NCBI GenBank assembly: GCA_030141605.1
Contig: JAQGDQ010000917.1
Span: 10,001-74,000, forward strand
Source: Tubiluchus corallicola
Taxonomy: Eukaryota > Priapulida > Priapulimorpha > Priapulimorphida > Tubiluchidae
DNA length: 64,000 nucleotides
Reading direction: 5' to 3'
Part shown: piece after piece, positions 11,961-24,000 of the stretch
Numbering within the stretch: position 1 is the first letter of the stretch
How the letters are laid out: the number at the start of each line of letters is the position of its first letter
The notes under the pieces: generated by a model
Database searches by the model: none
What the model saw: the letters and a program-made list of their open reading frames with translations, nothing else
What the model was told of the DNA's origin: nothing
Translations under genes and position numbers: made by a program

Positions 11961-12771
11961 ATTGAAGGGAAGATATGACTAATGATTTATGAATTTCAAA
12001 GAGATAGAAAACAATGTGTAATTGTCAACGGAAACAAATCTACATGGAGTCGTATCGTATCTGGTATTCCACAAGGCAGTATTATCGGACCGTTATTATT
12101 TGCACTTTATATCAACGATTTGCCTAATAACATCACCTGTGCAAGTAAATTGTTTGCTGACGAAACTAAAATATATGACAAAACATATAAGTCAACATTG
12201 CAAGCCAATCCATCAATTCAGTAAATCATTGGTTGAACAAATGCCAAATTGACCTCATTGTGGAGAAGTGTAAGATAATGACTGATGGTGGAATCGTTTG
12301 CCAGTCTAAGTATGCCATCAGCTCTGGTAATCAAGTATCAAGTATGAGCAATAGTTGATAAGGAAACAGATCTTGAAGTCATTGTAGACAGCAACCTTGA
12401 CTTCCGGTCTCATACCGGTTACATCACAGAGAAGATTCACTGCAGCTTAACACTAATCAAGCGCAATTTTCAGTTTCTTGATAAATCAATGGTTCTGAGG
12501 TTATATAAGTCATTAGTCAGAACCATCGTTGCTTATGCAGATGTGGTGTGGGACACATCAAGACAGAATTCTATCCACACAGTAGGGAGAATTCAACGAA
12601 GAATAATCAGGTTGATTCCAGGAATGAGTAACTTAACTTATTCACTAAGGTTTCAAGAAACTGGTGTAACCACCTTTAAGTATGGGTGCATGAGACAGGA
12701 TATGATGCAAACTTTCAGAATTCTACATGGTATTGACAAAACACACATGGATGATTATGTTACAAGATGTC

Positions 12772-12811
<40 letters not shown>

Positions 12812-12921
12812 GCAGCAGCAGCAGCAGCAGCAGCATTAGCAACAGCAGTAACAACAGCAGCAGCAACAACACCACCACCACCAACAACAACAACAACAAC
12901 AACAATAACAAGATTAGCAGT

Positions 12922-12952
<31 letters not shown>

Positions 12953-13300
12953 ACAACAACAGCAGCAGCAACAACAGCAGTAACAACAGCAGCAGCAGCA
13001 ACAGCAGCAGCAGCAACAACAGCAGCAGCGGCAACAACAACAACAGGAGCAAAAACAACAGCAGCAACAACAACAACAACAAGAGGGCATTCATACAATC
13101 TACTCAAGCATCATATCCAGGGCTGTCAGTGAAAACGTGCATTTTCATTCAGAGTTGTTGATCAATGGAACAAGCTTTTAACCAACGTTGTTAAGGCAAT
13201 AAGCACAGAGCAATTTAAAGCACGTCTTGACAAGCATTGGCAGCAGAATTCATCACTATTCAGAGATCCCATGTTAACCAAATGGAAACAAAATATCTAA
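11961..13300 (+). mobile_element. LINE (non-LTR retrotransposon) relic, plus strand
   Basis: Conceptual pieces match the end of a non-LTR reverse transcriptase. Around 11982-12200 there is a GIPQGSIIGPLLFALYINDL stretch followed by LFADETKIY, the equivalent of the catalytic FADD box but with the second Asp changed to Glu. Around 12489-12765 there is LYKSLVRTIVAYADVVW and a QRRIIRLIPGM stretch, typical of the region after the RT palm in CR1/Jockey-like elements. After the trinucleotide array the C-terminal part continues (VVDQWNKL, FKARLDKHW, about 13140-13300). Frameshifts, stops and the repeat make it inactive. I cannot assign the clade confidently. Confidence 0.85.
12768..13081. repeat. CAA/CAG/CAC trinucleotide array inside the LINE
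   Basis: About 310 bp of NNC-type triplets (CAA, CAG, CAC, occasional TAA) splitting the LINE coding region between its thumb-like segment and C-terminus. The long poly-Gln, poly-Asn and poly-Leu frames here are products of the repeat. Confidence 0.95.
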
Positions 13301-13494
13301 ATGACACGACCTCCCTCTATCTGCGGGTGATGTCACTATACTTAACTTCTCAGATGCAGCAAGTTTAGGACAGTGGAGGGCAAGTAGCACATCTGCTAAC
13401 CTGCTAATACCCCCCCCCCCATTTCTAGATTATGTTATGCAATAACATTAACAAGAATTCAGTTGATGAACCGACAATGTCGTGTAAAAAGGGG
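13301..13494. other. Spacer with poly-C run
   Basis: Short spacer after the LINE relic with an uninterrupted C run near 13411-13420. Nothing else recognised. Confidence 0.5.
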
Positions 13495-13599
13495 TATGGA
13501 ATCACTTGACTAACCACAATAATGAAATCAGCAATTAATAAGGGTGGCACAAATGCGATCATTGAACAACAACAGTAGCAGCCACAACAGCAGTAACAA

Positions 13600-13656
<57 letters not shown>

Positions 13657-14132
13657 TAACAACAGTAGCAGCAGCAGCAACAACAACACCACCACCACCA
13701 ACAACAATAACAGCAGCAGTAACAACAGCAGCAGCAGCAACAGCAGTAACAACAGCAGCAGCAGCAACAACAACAAGCAGCAACAGCAGTAACAACAGTA
13801 GCAGCAGCAGCAACAACAACACCACCACCACCAACAACAATAACAGCAGCAGTAACAACAGCAGCAGCAGCAACAACAACAACAACAGCAACAGCAGTAA
13901 CAACAGTAGCAGCAGCAGCAACAACAACACCACCACCACCAACAACAATAACAGCAGCAGCAGCAACAGCAGTAACAACAGAAGCAGCAGCAACAACACC
14001 ACCACCACCAACAAGAACAACAATAACAACAACAACAACAGCAGCAGCAGCAAGGGATATGGAATCACTTGACTAACCACAATAATGAAATCGGCAATTA
14101 ATAAGGGTGGCACAAATGCGATCATTCAACAA
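13495..14132. repeat. Second CAA/CAG/CAC array with flanking direct repeats
   Basis: A trinucleotide array at about 13565-14054 has its own larger periodicity (blocks containing CACCACCACCACCAACAACA recur). It is bracketed by two nearly identical 75-bp segments starting TATGGAATCACTTGACTAAC at 13495 and 14058, 563 bp apart. The whole looks like a duplication with the array as interior. Not coding. Confidence 0.9.
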
Positions 14133-14570
14133 CAGACTAATGACTGATGATCACCTCCAATTTTGCAGAAAAAGTTCTCAACATAGCCACGTAAAAGCTA
14201 ACGGCAACCGTTGCACTGCAAATACCATCAGACGTTGCCAGCACTAGGAAAGTCTGCCATTAACTTATAATACCAGGATACAAGCGAGTATTTGTCAACC
14301 CAGTTCCAATCAACGATAGTTTATTTACCTCGGACAAACACGGTGTGTTTCACAAATGCTTGCCCATTTGTACAAATGAAAATCTTCACACAAAAGCTCC
14401 ACCATGATTTACACACACAAGCTTAGAACTGTTGCGTTTGCATGTCTTTCATATATCATGCATTTTTGTGCTAAAATAGGATGGAAACGCAAATTGTTTT
14501 TTGCTGTAGTCGCTGCTATTGATATCCTGATTGTTCATGATTTATTGCTCCTGTTGCTGTTGTTAAACTT
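14133..14570. other. No recognised feature
   Basis: A 106-codon frame starts at 14404, but it runs into the hAT-like element and has no recognisable domain; treated as chance. Confidence 0.5.
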
Positions 14571-14803
14571 CAGGGATGAGAATGACAAATTGCAAAAAAA
14601 CTATGAAACAGGCCGGGGGGGTTATGGGCCCATTGCAGCTAGCAACAAATTGCAATTTTGTGACCATAGAGAGCCTCTAAGTGGACTTACAATATCAATT
14701 TACCTTGTTTCATGCATAATTTAAAATACCCAACTATCAAGGATACATGATACCTTCCAAAAACTCGGAATTCCACGTATCTGTGGAAAATTCTCATCCC
14801 TGA
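14571..14803 (+). mobile_element. hAT-like MITE, internally deleted copy
   Basis: Terminal repeats CAGGGATGAGAAT and ATTCTCATCCCTG bound 233 bp closely related to the longer element at 47849-48311, but missing its central part. The flanking 8 bp do not form a clean duplication here. Non-autonomous. Confidence 0.75.
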
Positions 14804-14832
14804 TACTTAACACTGTTACTGATAACAATGTT

Positions 14833-14903
14833 AAAGGAAAACCAGACGATTGTGTAGACATTAGTTCAAAATTAAGTATTCTCTAAAATATTGAAAACTA
14901 CAG
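14833..14903 (-). mobile_element. MITE family 2 terminal fragment
   Basis: TTAAAGGAAAACCAGACGAT and the next 50 bases match the reverse complement of the family-2 3' end (for comparison, 10050-10118). The rest of the element is absent. Confidence 0.65.
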
Positions 14904-15950
14904 TACCAATGCTGGAATTAATGAATGACGAACATTTCTGATGTGACACAGATGGTGGTGAATTTTAATTTAAGTAAATTAAAACTTAGTAATGTGGAAA
15001 TATTCTGTGTTATTGGCCATCGCGCATGACGGTCATCCCCGGTAGATAATGCCACAGCTCAGTAGTTTTCACAGCTGCAGCAAGAAGAACTGCCTAGCGG
15101 TGGACGACGGTCATCCCCGGTAGATAATGCCACAGCTCAGTAGTTTTCTCAGCCGCCGCAAGAGCCACCCAGTGGTGGACGACGGCCGCTTTTGTTATCA
15201 GTTAATTGTTTAGTGGCTGGTTTCATCGTGTGCGGTTTTCATATAAAATCCATACAAGTAAGATAAGTGCTTGCATAGCAAAATCGTCCATAATTTCACA
15301 TATCCTGAATCTCCATTTCATGAAGAACATTTTGATACCAAGTTCATTGCTCTATCTTATTTCTAAGCTGAGATAATCCACATTGAAGTTGAGGTGCAGG
15401 CTACACAATGAAAAACATAATCTTGAGAAAATCGCTGTTAAAGTTAGCCATTGTTTTTTGTCGTGTTCGTACAAAATACTTAGCAACCCCACAAATGTCG
15501 CTCGCTACGGACACTGAAAGAACACATTGAGGTTATGTTTCAATCCAGTAGATGGCTCTTTGTGACAAATGTCTGGGCTTGGCAACAAAAATATCCGAAG
15601 CAAAATGACTGTTTCCACGAGCTACTATTGGAGTTTGAAAATACAAGTTTTTTTACAATTGACCAGTTTTTAGCCAGAAAAGTTGCGATAAACAGAAAAA
15701 AAATAGATTTTTGGTAGTTTTTGAACATTTTCTTGACAACCTGATGCTAGAAGATAAAAGCCTCATATATTTGACTTTTGAACAAACTTTTGGCGCATTC
15801 ATGGTGAAACTTTGAAGCATCATAACTTACTTTCAACTATGCCGACTTATGGACGGTTTTGGTTTGCAAGCACACAACTGTTGTCCACACTCATGCAAAT
15901 CACTATGCACAAACAAGTGCATACCTTATTAGAATCGACGTAAGCACAGG
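14904..15950. repeat. 78-bp duplication; remainder featureless
   Basis: GACGGTCATCCCCGGTAGAT occurs at 15028 and again at 15106, with similarity over most of the 78-bp unit. An inverted, diverged relative of this region lies at about 49080-49230 in a TMTC3 intron, so both are probably copies of an old unnamed transposon. I recognise nothing in the rest of the stretch. Confidence 0.6.
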
Positions 15951-16300
15951 GCGGATTTCAGCAAAAGCGAGGCCCGGGGAAGTGGGGCGCGTGCCCCTCG
16001 GGGGGGGTTTGAAGTACCGGGGGGGCGGGCGCTACCACGGTTGACGCCCAGAAAATTTTTGAACTGCTAGAACGCCGGAGAAGCATTTTCGAAGAGAAAC
16101 TATACAGTTGTTAAAGGAAAGAACAATTGAAAAAAAAACTGCTTTATTCTCAAGACCAGTCCTTAACACTTGTCAATACTGGTAAACGGCGCACATGCGG
16201 CAAGAGGGGGGGGGGGAGAGCAGGCAGTATGTTCGCAAAAAGCAAAAAAGTTACCTTGGCACGAGGCCCCCTGGAGGTTGAGGCCCGGGGGGGGGCATTA
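15951..16300. other. G-rich, repeat-like segment
   Basis: GC-rich compared with its surroundings, with G runs at about 16000-16027, 16206-16216 and 16290-16297 on this strand. It looks like a transposon remnant (GAGGCCCGGGG-like motifs at 15970 and 16280). Short frames through it are not supported as genes. Confidence 0.45.
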
Positions 16301-17199
16301 GTCTATGTCAAAAACTTAACACTGATAGCAAATGTGTGAGCAAACTTTAATCACACATCTGCTCTCAGCTTGTGCAGGTAACAGCAATGTAATAGTTACT
16401 GCCATGCGCTACAGGTATATTGGTAATTATCGCTAATAGCATTTTGCGACGGAACATCATTAGTCACACAGAGTAATTTACAACACCTACAGAACTGGGT
16501 GCTTTAGCTCAAAATAAAACACAGATGCTAGCTTTATAACCAGGGGAATCGATATATTGAACTCCTGATTCTGGCTCTAACTCCGACTCCTAAAATTTTA
16601 GGAGTCCCAATTCCCTTTAAGTTGTAGTAGTCTCAATATTTAGCTACATTTCATCACTACTTCTTATGCTCAAAAACAGTCCAGCTGCATAAACACGAAT
16701 ACGAAAGCATCCCAAAATGGGGTGTTATGCATAAATGTGTTAAAAGTTCAAAGTAGCTGGAGTTTGAGTTTGTCTATTTATTCCCGATTCTGACTCCTCT
16801 AAAAATAAGTGTACTCCTGAGTCCTAACTGCGACTCCCAAACCCTAAGTTTTAACAACTCCGACTTCGCTACTTGAGAAAAATCCACCACCACCCCATGA
16901 AGAAAGCTTCATTTACTGAACAAAACAGCATAAAACAGTTAATAAATTTACAGAAAATGCACAAAACCCAAATACGACCTTGACACAAAAATGTAATCAT
17001 TACAAAGCTTAAGAACCCCTCTTAATAGATCTGCTGGTTGTTTTTATCTGTAAACACTCATTGTAACAAAATTAACAAATATTGTGTAAAAATTTCTCAA
17101 TGCCCAGCAAGTTAATCAGGCACGACAATGAAACATGTAATTGCATTGTTTGCAATCGCATGAGAAACGAAATTTTAAAGAAAATAAACAAAATGAGTA
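16301..17199. other. Low-complexity 'ACTCCGACTCC' segment
   Basis: From about 16555 to 16880 the words ACTCC and GACTCC recur irregularly on both sides of a unique core, suggesting an old degenerate repeat. No gene recognised. Confidence 0.45.
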
Positions 17200-17204
17200 C
17201 ACTT

Positions 17205-17390
17205 AGAGGAATGAGGTAAGAGTGGAAACACGAACCACGGCTGCAGTCCTAGTGGAATGAGGAAAGAGTGGAAACACGAACCACGGCTGCAGTCCTAGTG
17301 GAATGAGGTAAGAGTGGAAACACGAACCACGGCTGCAGTCCTAGTGGAATGAGGTAAGAGTGGAAACACGAACCACGGCTGCAGTCCAAT
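17205..17390. repeat. 46-bp tandem repeat, 4 copies
   Basis: AGTGGAAACACGAACCACGG recurs at 17221, 17267, 17313 and 17359, exactly 46 bp apart, with a single A/T difference (GGAAAG versus GGTAAG). Confidence 0.95.
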
Positions 17391-19037
17391 CCGACCTCAC
17401 CTCTAAATCGCTAACCTTCGCAAAAAATGATAACAGAAACATATAAATGTAAAAGCATTGGTTTGAACAAACACTATTGATTTTGAACAAACACTATTGA
17501 TTTACCTGATTTGGCTGATTCGCTTGCGCAAAACTGATTCCTGCATCAGCCCTCATAGTTCAACTGTTGCACACTTGGTGTCACCAGTGTCACATAAAAT
17601 TTCTACATAAGCTACTGAACAATTAGTGGTCACGCAGAGAATGACAGAAGCCACCACCAGGTAGAGCGTTTAGGAAAACTACTGTTAGTACTTAAACTGG
17701 TAAAAGTACAGAAAGAGAGAGCCAATGATCCCACCTGGTTAGTGAAATGCGAACTAGAATCTCCGCTGTCGGTGAATTACAGCTGACGTTACGTTAGTTT
17801 CTTCGTACTCTGAAACACAAACAAAAGAAGGTATAAAAACTGTTAAAATATAAATAGCAGGCTGTTTGATACGTTAAAGTCAAACTAAACTATAAAATAG
17901 CAGGCTGTTGGATCAGTTAAAGTCAAACTAAACTAAACTGTTTTTAAAATTTAAATTAGTTAACTTATCAAATGAGAACTATTATTCATTCAAGCATCAG
18001 CGGTTTCTGGACACAGCATGTAGACACGGCAGCTTCAGCAAGCACAAACCATGCATATTATTTTAATGACTTTGGTCTAAACATCACGTTCAAGGCTTCA
18101 GTTAGCGGCAAATGGCACCGACTGCTTTTAACGAACCAGTAAAACTTGATCAGCAGCCCAGCAGATTGTGAAACAGCTTTGGTACAATTTTTTGTAGCCA
18201 GCAAATTTAACTGAGACTCCAACGATTCAGGTCTTCAAACTTGTGGCCAGATGTTGTGTTTTAGCCCGTCCACACTGTCTTATTCACACTATCAGTGTCG
18301 TCAGTGTTGAATGACAGTGAAATTCGAATGTCATTCAAGTTTGACAATATTAAGCTGGTTTTGATTTTCGTCAGTGTCAGTCGTCATTCTCGGAACAAAC
18401 AGCCAATAATAATGCGCGCCGATAACCCAGCTAGAACAGTCCATTTATAGTGGGGTGCGTAAATGACCCATGTCACTAAAAACAACCGACTGTAAGCAAA
18501 AAGCGACTGAACAGATATTATAAGTGCGCGAGTGTAGAAGCTTTCTACAAGTAACTTTATTGTAAGTTTGTAGACTTCTACAGCGAAATGCATGGGAATT
18601 TGAGCTAGTGCTGTGGCGACTAACCTGCAAAAGCACGATTGCTTTGACAACCTATTCTTTTTGTATTATAAAGAGGTGCAAATTTGTCCAGTAATCTAAA
18701 AATTCATTTGTGCTTCTGCTTTTAATTCCCGGAATGTTTGATAGTAAATTCAGTTCTTTGCCGAAGTTATTTTTTCCTTGTTTTCTCTTTCCCTTTGCAG
18801 TTCACGGTAAAACAAAGTTCGTTTTCATACAAGCCGTTTTGCTGCTATTTCAGAAATGAAGAGAAGGTAAAGAATACCCCTTCAAGTAATAGTTATGCGC
18901 AAAATAACTCTCAGTAAAAGCTCATCACGTGGACAGAGTTCAGGGTTTCGAGTGCCATTCTTTTGAATGTCATTTTTTGAAACTTTAGTAATTTTGAATG
19001 GGACTAGGTATTAGTAGATGTTTTAACTTTTGTTTTA
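17391..19037. other. No gene; small local duplications
   Basis: Contains a short duplication around 17466-17502 (GAACAAACACTATTGATTT) and another of about 50 bp at 17835-17935 (ATAGCAGGCTGTT...AAAGTCAAACTAAACT). The minus-strand frame at 18384-18650 has no family I recognise. Confidence 0.5.
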
Positions 19038-19551
19038 GACTACGGCCAAATCATGTTAACCAACGTAGAGCCTGATTAGTACTTGGATGGGTGACCGCCT
19101 AGGAATACCAGGTGCTGTAGGCTTGCAGGATGCCCACACTGTATCTCGAAACTAGGCGGAGGAGCTGCACAAGGCAGCCAACGGCTAGAGGGCAGAGGAG
19201 GTCAAGTGACCCAACTGCCATGTGTAGAGGAGTAAACCTTCCAAATCAGGAGTGGAGCCCCGAAGGCGGACCAGTGCACCATGCTCACTGACTCCGGCAG
19301 CTCCTGCAGCCAACCTGGTGCCAAACGTATCGCTCCGCTTTCCTTTGGACTACACCAGGGAGGAAGAGAGGGGGTTCCTGTTGTCTGGGCAACTCAGGAT
19401 CTCCATACACCTTGCCCAGGCATACGCCCTAGAGACGTTCAAGGATTGGATTGCTCAGCCACAGTCGACGCTGCAGCTCCATCAATGTGATCAATAATTG
19501 ACTCTCTTGGCACACAATCCATTGTCTTCCGATACAGAAGGATGCCAACAA
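19038..19551 (+). mobile_element. 5S-rRNA-derived SINE, copy 1 (5' deleted)
   Basis: The first 87 bp resemble 5S rRNA, including the internal control region end TTGGATGGGTGACCGCCTAG and AATACCAGGTGCTGTAGG. About 25 bp in the first half of the 5S part are missing relative to copy 2. A 5S-unrelated tail of about 420 bp follows, sharing near-identical sequence with 27974-28395. A Pol III type-1 promoter head joined to a long shared tail is the architecture of a SINE3-like retroposon. The 81-codon frame in the tail is not conserved enough to call coding. Confidence 0.8.
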
Positions 19552-19759
19552 TAACCTTTGTTTTATAACACTTGGCTTTCCTCAAGTAAAATCTGGTTTT
19601 GTTCACACAAATCTTGCAGATCTGGTAGGTGTGGAGTCTTTATTTGATTCACAGCGAAACGAATGTTTCCTGGATGATCAACATCACCGAGACTCTGAAG
19701 GTCTGAAATGTTTTAGTACCATCACAAAAATGAGACGGCAAAATACAGTTGAAGTTATT

Positions 19760-20620
19760 ACAGTCAAACCTTGTCATAATGCCAGGTCTGGGACAGCACT
19801 AAATATGGCGCTATAGTGGGGTTGGCGGTAAGACGAGGTTCATGCCAAGTCTGGAACACCACTAAATATGGCGCTGTAGTGGAGTTGGCGGTAAGACGAG
19901 GTTCATTAAATATCAAAGCCATTCCAGTCTGTAACTCCTGTTTTGTTCCCTAGTTAATTTTAATGTTCGATAAATAGTATAATGTTATTATACGTATAAG
20001 AATACATGTGTTATATATTTTTACTGCATTAACAGAGCAGGTGTAGTTCTATGGTGGTGTTTGACTTAACACAACGTGGAGAAGCAATCTCGTGAAATAC
20101 TGCTTAATTAGCCTAAGTCATATGTACCCATGTAGCCCACCCACGCTCCCAACGTAATATTACTGAACAATTAGTACAATAAATAGCCTGCCGCATATAA
20201 CTTGACCTTGAGCTTTTACAACCGTTAAATTCACATCAGTTAAGTACTGGAACTTAGCTGCGCAACTCTTGTACTCTTAAAATGCATGTTCTTTGTTCAA
20301 AACATCAACATTCATTTTCATACAGTCATCTGTTACAAGACACAAATCTTAATTTAAACATCATAACTGTTTTTCTGTACAGAAGTCATTGTTTTTCTAC
20401 AATACTATGTTTTATAGGAACGATGCATTGTACTTTATCTTGGCTGGCATTATAACGGGGTAAATTTACTATATTACAATATACTTTTGGTGCGGCAGAT
20501 ACATTGGTGGATGGCGGTAGGCAGTATTTCCTATACTTAATATATTGGAACAGGGCAAAAGTTGGCTTTATGGCGAGGCTGGCACTATAACGGGTGGCGG
20601 AATAACGAAGTTCTACGTAG
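19760..20620 (+). mobile_element. Probable pogo/Tigger-like DNA transposon relic
   Basis: Begins TACAGTCAAACCTTGTCATA, a typical pogo/Tigger terminus, and ends with the roughly inverted ATAACGAAGTTCTACG. Internal motifs 'tataacggg' and 'ggcggaataacg' near 20450 and 20590 resemble the same terminus. A 63-bp duplication lies at 19781-19913 (GCCAGGTCTGGGACAG / GCCAAGTCTGGAACAC). No transposase recognised. Outer limits are uncertain. Confidence 0.5.
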
Positions 20621-20680
20621 ATACAAATGAGCAAATTCAGCACCATTCGTTCGGGTAGTACAGGCAGTCTGTTCAAATAA

Positions 20681-21596
20681 ACAGTGTTTGGAAAATGAAA
20701 ATTGAATTCAAAGTTTGTAGTAAAGATAATAATAATAAATAATAATTTCTGCTTTTTTGCCTACTATGTATGAAAGCCAGTTAGCCTACTGACGAATTAA
20801 TATTAATAATATAATAATCTCTATTACGTCTCACTTCAATCATTTTACTACGTATCACTATATGTCGCCACTGACACTGCAACTATCCAGTTTATTATTA
20901 TAAATTTGTATTCTGTTAATACGGGCCAATGGTAATTGGTACTGGCGTTTACATTTGTAAAACTTTCGGGTCTTACTGATTATTCTAAAATCGGTGTTTC
21001 CGCAGTACCACTCTACCAACTAGTAGGCACTCAAATAGTTTAAGTGCAAGGTACGATACACTGAATCACTTTTACAACTGATCACTTTACAATATTTGAC
21101 ACTTGTTGAAATCTGAAGTTATTGAATTTCTTTTTAGTAGTCGAGTAGCCCTTCTCTAGCTTGATGCACTTGTAGCAAGGTTTGCCCAGACATCGTGTAA
21201 GCATGTGAAGTTTAACACAATACTTATTTACCTTTCTAAAATTAGACCAGGTTTAGTTGAAAAATAGCACAAATTATTACGATTTCATTGACGACTGGTG
21301 AAAACCTACAGCTTGCGAACATCGATAAAAAATCGACAGAAGCCGCAAGCGCAATTTCACAATTTGACCAAAACACTAGTCTCATACGTCACACCATTTT
21401 TTTAACAGCACTAGTAATCACTAACACCGACTTCGACAATAAAAATTAAAAATGAGCATCAGCAAAATTTAGAGCACGTTAGAGAATTTTAAAGCAAACA
21501 TAATCTTATTCGCCTGAGAAGTCGAGCTATTAGAATATTACCATAAATTACTGAAGATTGACAGGGCAATGCCTAAATAGCTTTTAGGGGTGAGCA
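20681..21596. other. No recognised feature
   Basis: AT-rich; no gene, RNA or clear repeat seen. Confidence 0.5.
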
Positions 21597-21991
21597 TCGA
21601 ATGTTCGAGTTCAAATCGAATTCGAACGTTCGAAATCAAAACAAACGAGTTTTTTTAGTTCGAATTCGATACGAATCTAAAATTATAAATTGCAATAATT
21701 CAGGATTTCAGCCACATACGTTCTTTATCATTAAAATTTTTGAAACAGTATGCAATTAGCGCAATTTAGCTGAAGTTTCCGTTAAAATTTTTTAGCAAAC
21801 TGATTTTACTGCAGAAGAAAATCAGATAATGTGCATAATCTTTGTAAGACCACTTTTTACTAGTGGTTCGAAAATCTTTCAAACTCAATTCGAATTTGAT
21901 TTGGAAATACTGAAACTGTGTTCAATTCGAGTTCGAAAACCACAAATTTGTTTTGACTCCAATTTGCTTTCTGTTAGAGAATGCTCACCCC
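21597..21991. mobile_element. MITE with GGGGTGAGCAT inverted ends
   Basis: An 11-bp perfect terminal inverted repeat, GGGGTGAGCAT (21597) and ATGCTCACCCC (21981), bounds 395 bp rich in TTCGAA-type words, including AATCGAATTCGAACGTTCGA near 21617. The flanks show no convincing target duplication. The superfamily is unclear; the short G-rich ends suggest hAT. Confidence 0.65.
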
Positions 21992-22129
21992 AACTAGCTG
22001 TATGTAAGCTTTTTTAGCATAGTCATATCACTCGTTATACCTCTGTTAATTGTTTCATCCCATGTTTTCTTTCTCGTGTTTTATATCTATGTTTTCTGTC
22101 AAGGTTTTGTCTCTCTAGTGTAAGTGCCC

Positions 22130-23290
22130 CCAACCAGCGGTTGAATAATATAGTACAGTTTAGTATAGTAGTTTATTTCATCCATCTCAAGTAATATACA
22201 TAACAAGGTCAATAATAAGAATACAGGAACACCATTACTTGGAATGCTAGTAATGGTATTGTGAGAAAGCAAGGTCAGTGGTGGTATGGCAAAAGGGTCA
22301 GAACTGTTGGTTTGTGACAAGTTGGAAATGATGGTTGCAGAAAGGTTGGACTTTTAAAAGATGTTTAGAGTCCACTCACTCAGGCTGGAATGGATAATAG
22401 AACTTCGTTGGATAGTCTTTACAGTGCATGCCTAGTTTCTTAAATTGATATACTGATATTGTGCTCCATATTGATGTAGTGAGGGATTCCAATCTTTATC
22501 ACTTGCAAAATAAATCCGTTCTTGTTTCTACATCTGGGCTTTGTGACCTGTTGTCCCGCTCCATTAGGATCAGTTGGAAAATGTTTTCTGCTTCTGATTA
22601 TTGTGTGGTTGTTGCACATACGAAACGGCATAATTTGGTAACCTCTTTTTCTTGTGAAAAGTATGGATGGTAACTTCAATCTCTGCTTATGATAGATTTT
22701 TAATTGTTGACTTTCTTATTGACTTTCCGTTGAATAGATTCTACCTTGTGTATTGCTTGAAATTTGGATAGACACCAAATTATGTCACTGCAGTCCAGTA
22801 TTGGTCATATAAATGTTTTGTTGAAAGTAGCCATCATATCAGTTCCACATAGGTGAAAGAGCACCCAATCACCCATAATTGTTGACTAGCTCATTTGGAT
22901 ATTTCATCCATTGTGTTCATCAAATGCGAGAAACTGGTCAGTCACAATACCTAAGTCTTTCTGTCTTGTTACTGCTATTATTGGAACTGACTGATTTGTG
23001 AGTGTAGTAGCTGTGACTTACGTTTCATTCCCTAGATGAAGGATGTAACATTTTTCCACTTTGAAAGACATTAATTTTGCCAAGCTTGTATCCATGTATC
23101 TAATAAGTTAATGTCATTTTGAAGTTCACGGTAGTCTATATCTGACCTCATTATCCCCTCGATTTTTGTATCATCTGCAGACATTGTCACTGATGAATTT
23201 AAATTATCTGGTAAATTGCTGATGAACATAAGGAATAGTATACGCCCTAACACACTTCCTTGTGGCACTTCATTCTTGACAGGTCTACAC
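22130..23290 (-). mobile_element. LINE relic, minus strand
   Basis: At 23071-23268 the minus strand encodes MPQGSVLGRILF, then LNSSVTMSADDTKIEG, the reverse-transcriptase palm motif with both catalytic aspartates (ADD) kept. Downstream (decreasing coordinates) the similarity continues in broken frames (for example DQFLAFDEHN near 22900) to an AT-rich 3' end around 22140 (GATGGATGAAATAAACTACT). It is 5'-truncated and full of stops. Confidence 0.75.
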
Positions 23291-24000
23291 TAACATTTCT
23301 CAGAGATGATTCTATCGCATTGTGAAAATCTAGAAATATTTTTTGGAATTTGGGTAAAAAACCCCAGCTAAATTCCAAAGAATATTTGCATATTTCCATA
23401 TATACATATATGTGACACCACCTAGTGCTTTAGAATGTATGCATAAACTATAACTCAAAAATACAAAAATTTATATTAAAAAATGTACATAAGCAGTAAG
23501 TATTGATTGGCAATTGTAATCTTGTCTGATCTTTTTCTAAAATGTAAATGTTCGCGCTATAAGATTCTTCAATTCAGTCAACAATGTGAGACGTACACTA
23601 CAAATGTAAGAAATTAGCCATCTTGAATCTTCACTCACTAATTCTAAAAACTCAAAATCTCAACTAGAATAGTCACACAGCTAGAGCATTTGCGAAGCAA
23701 TGTCCATTTAATTACATAACAGAACAAAGGTGGTAAATGTGCAGGAATTTTTATGTCAGTATGATTAATGGTAAATAATTAAAATAAAGCACCTGTGTTG
23801 GCAGTGATTTCTAATGTTTGTATGCGGGCAAGCAGCTTCATAGCTCTCGTGGCATCAAATGTTACTTACCAGTATGTCTCAGAGGAACTATGAAGTCTTT
23901 CCCAAATTCTGATTGTTTGAAAGCAAAGAACATAATAAGTATGGCAGGGACGGTGCATGGGATTTGCACATATATAAATAATATAAAGTAGAAATAAAAT
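23291..24000. other. No recognised feature
   Basis: AT-rich, no supported feature. Confidence 0.5.

Noticed and set aside
12723-14125. Poly-Gln, poly-Asn, poly-Leu, poly-Ala/Val proteins
   Set aside because: Frames of the CAA/CAG/CAC arrays in various phases; the only real coding trace is the LINE around the first array.
19252-19497. 81-codon protein (and the similar frame at 28094-28333)
   Set aside because: Both lie in the SINE tail, frames differ between copies, and no domain is seen.
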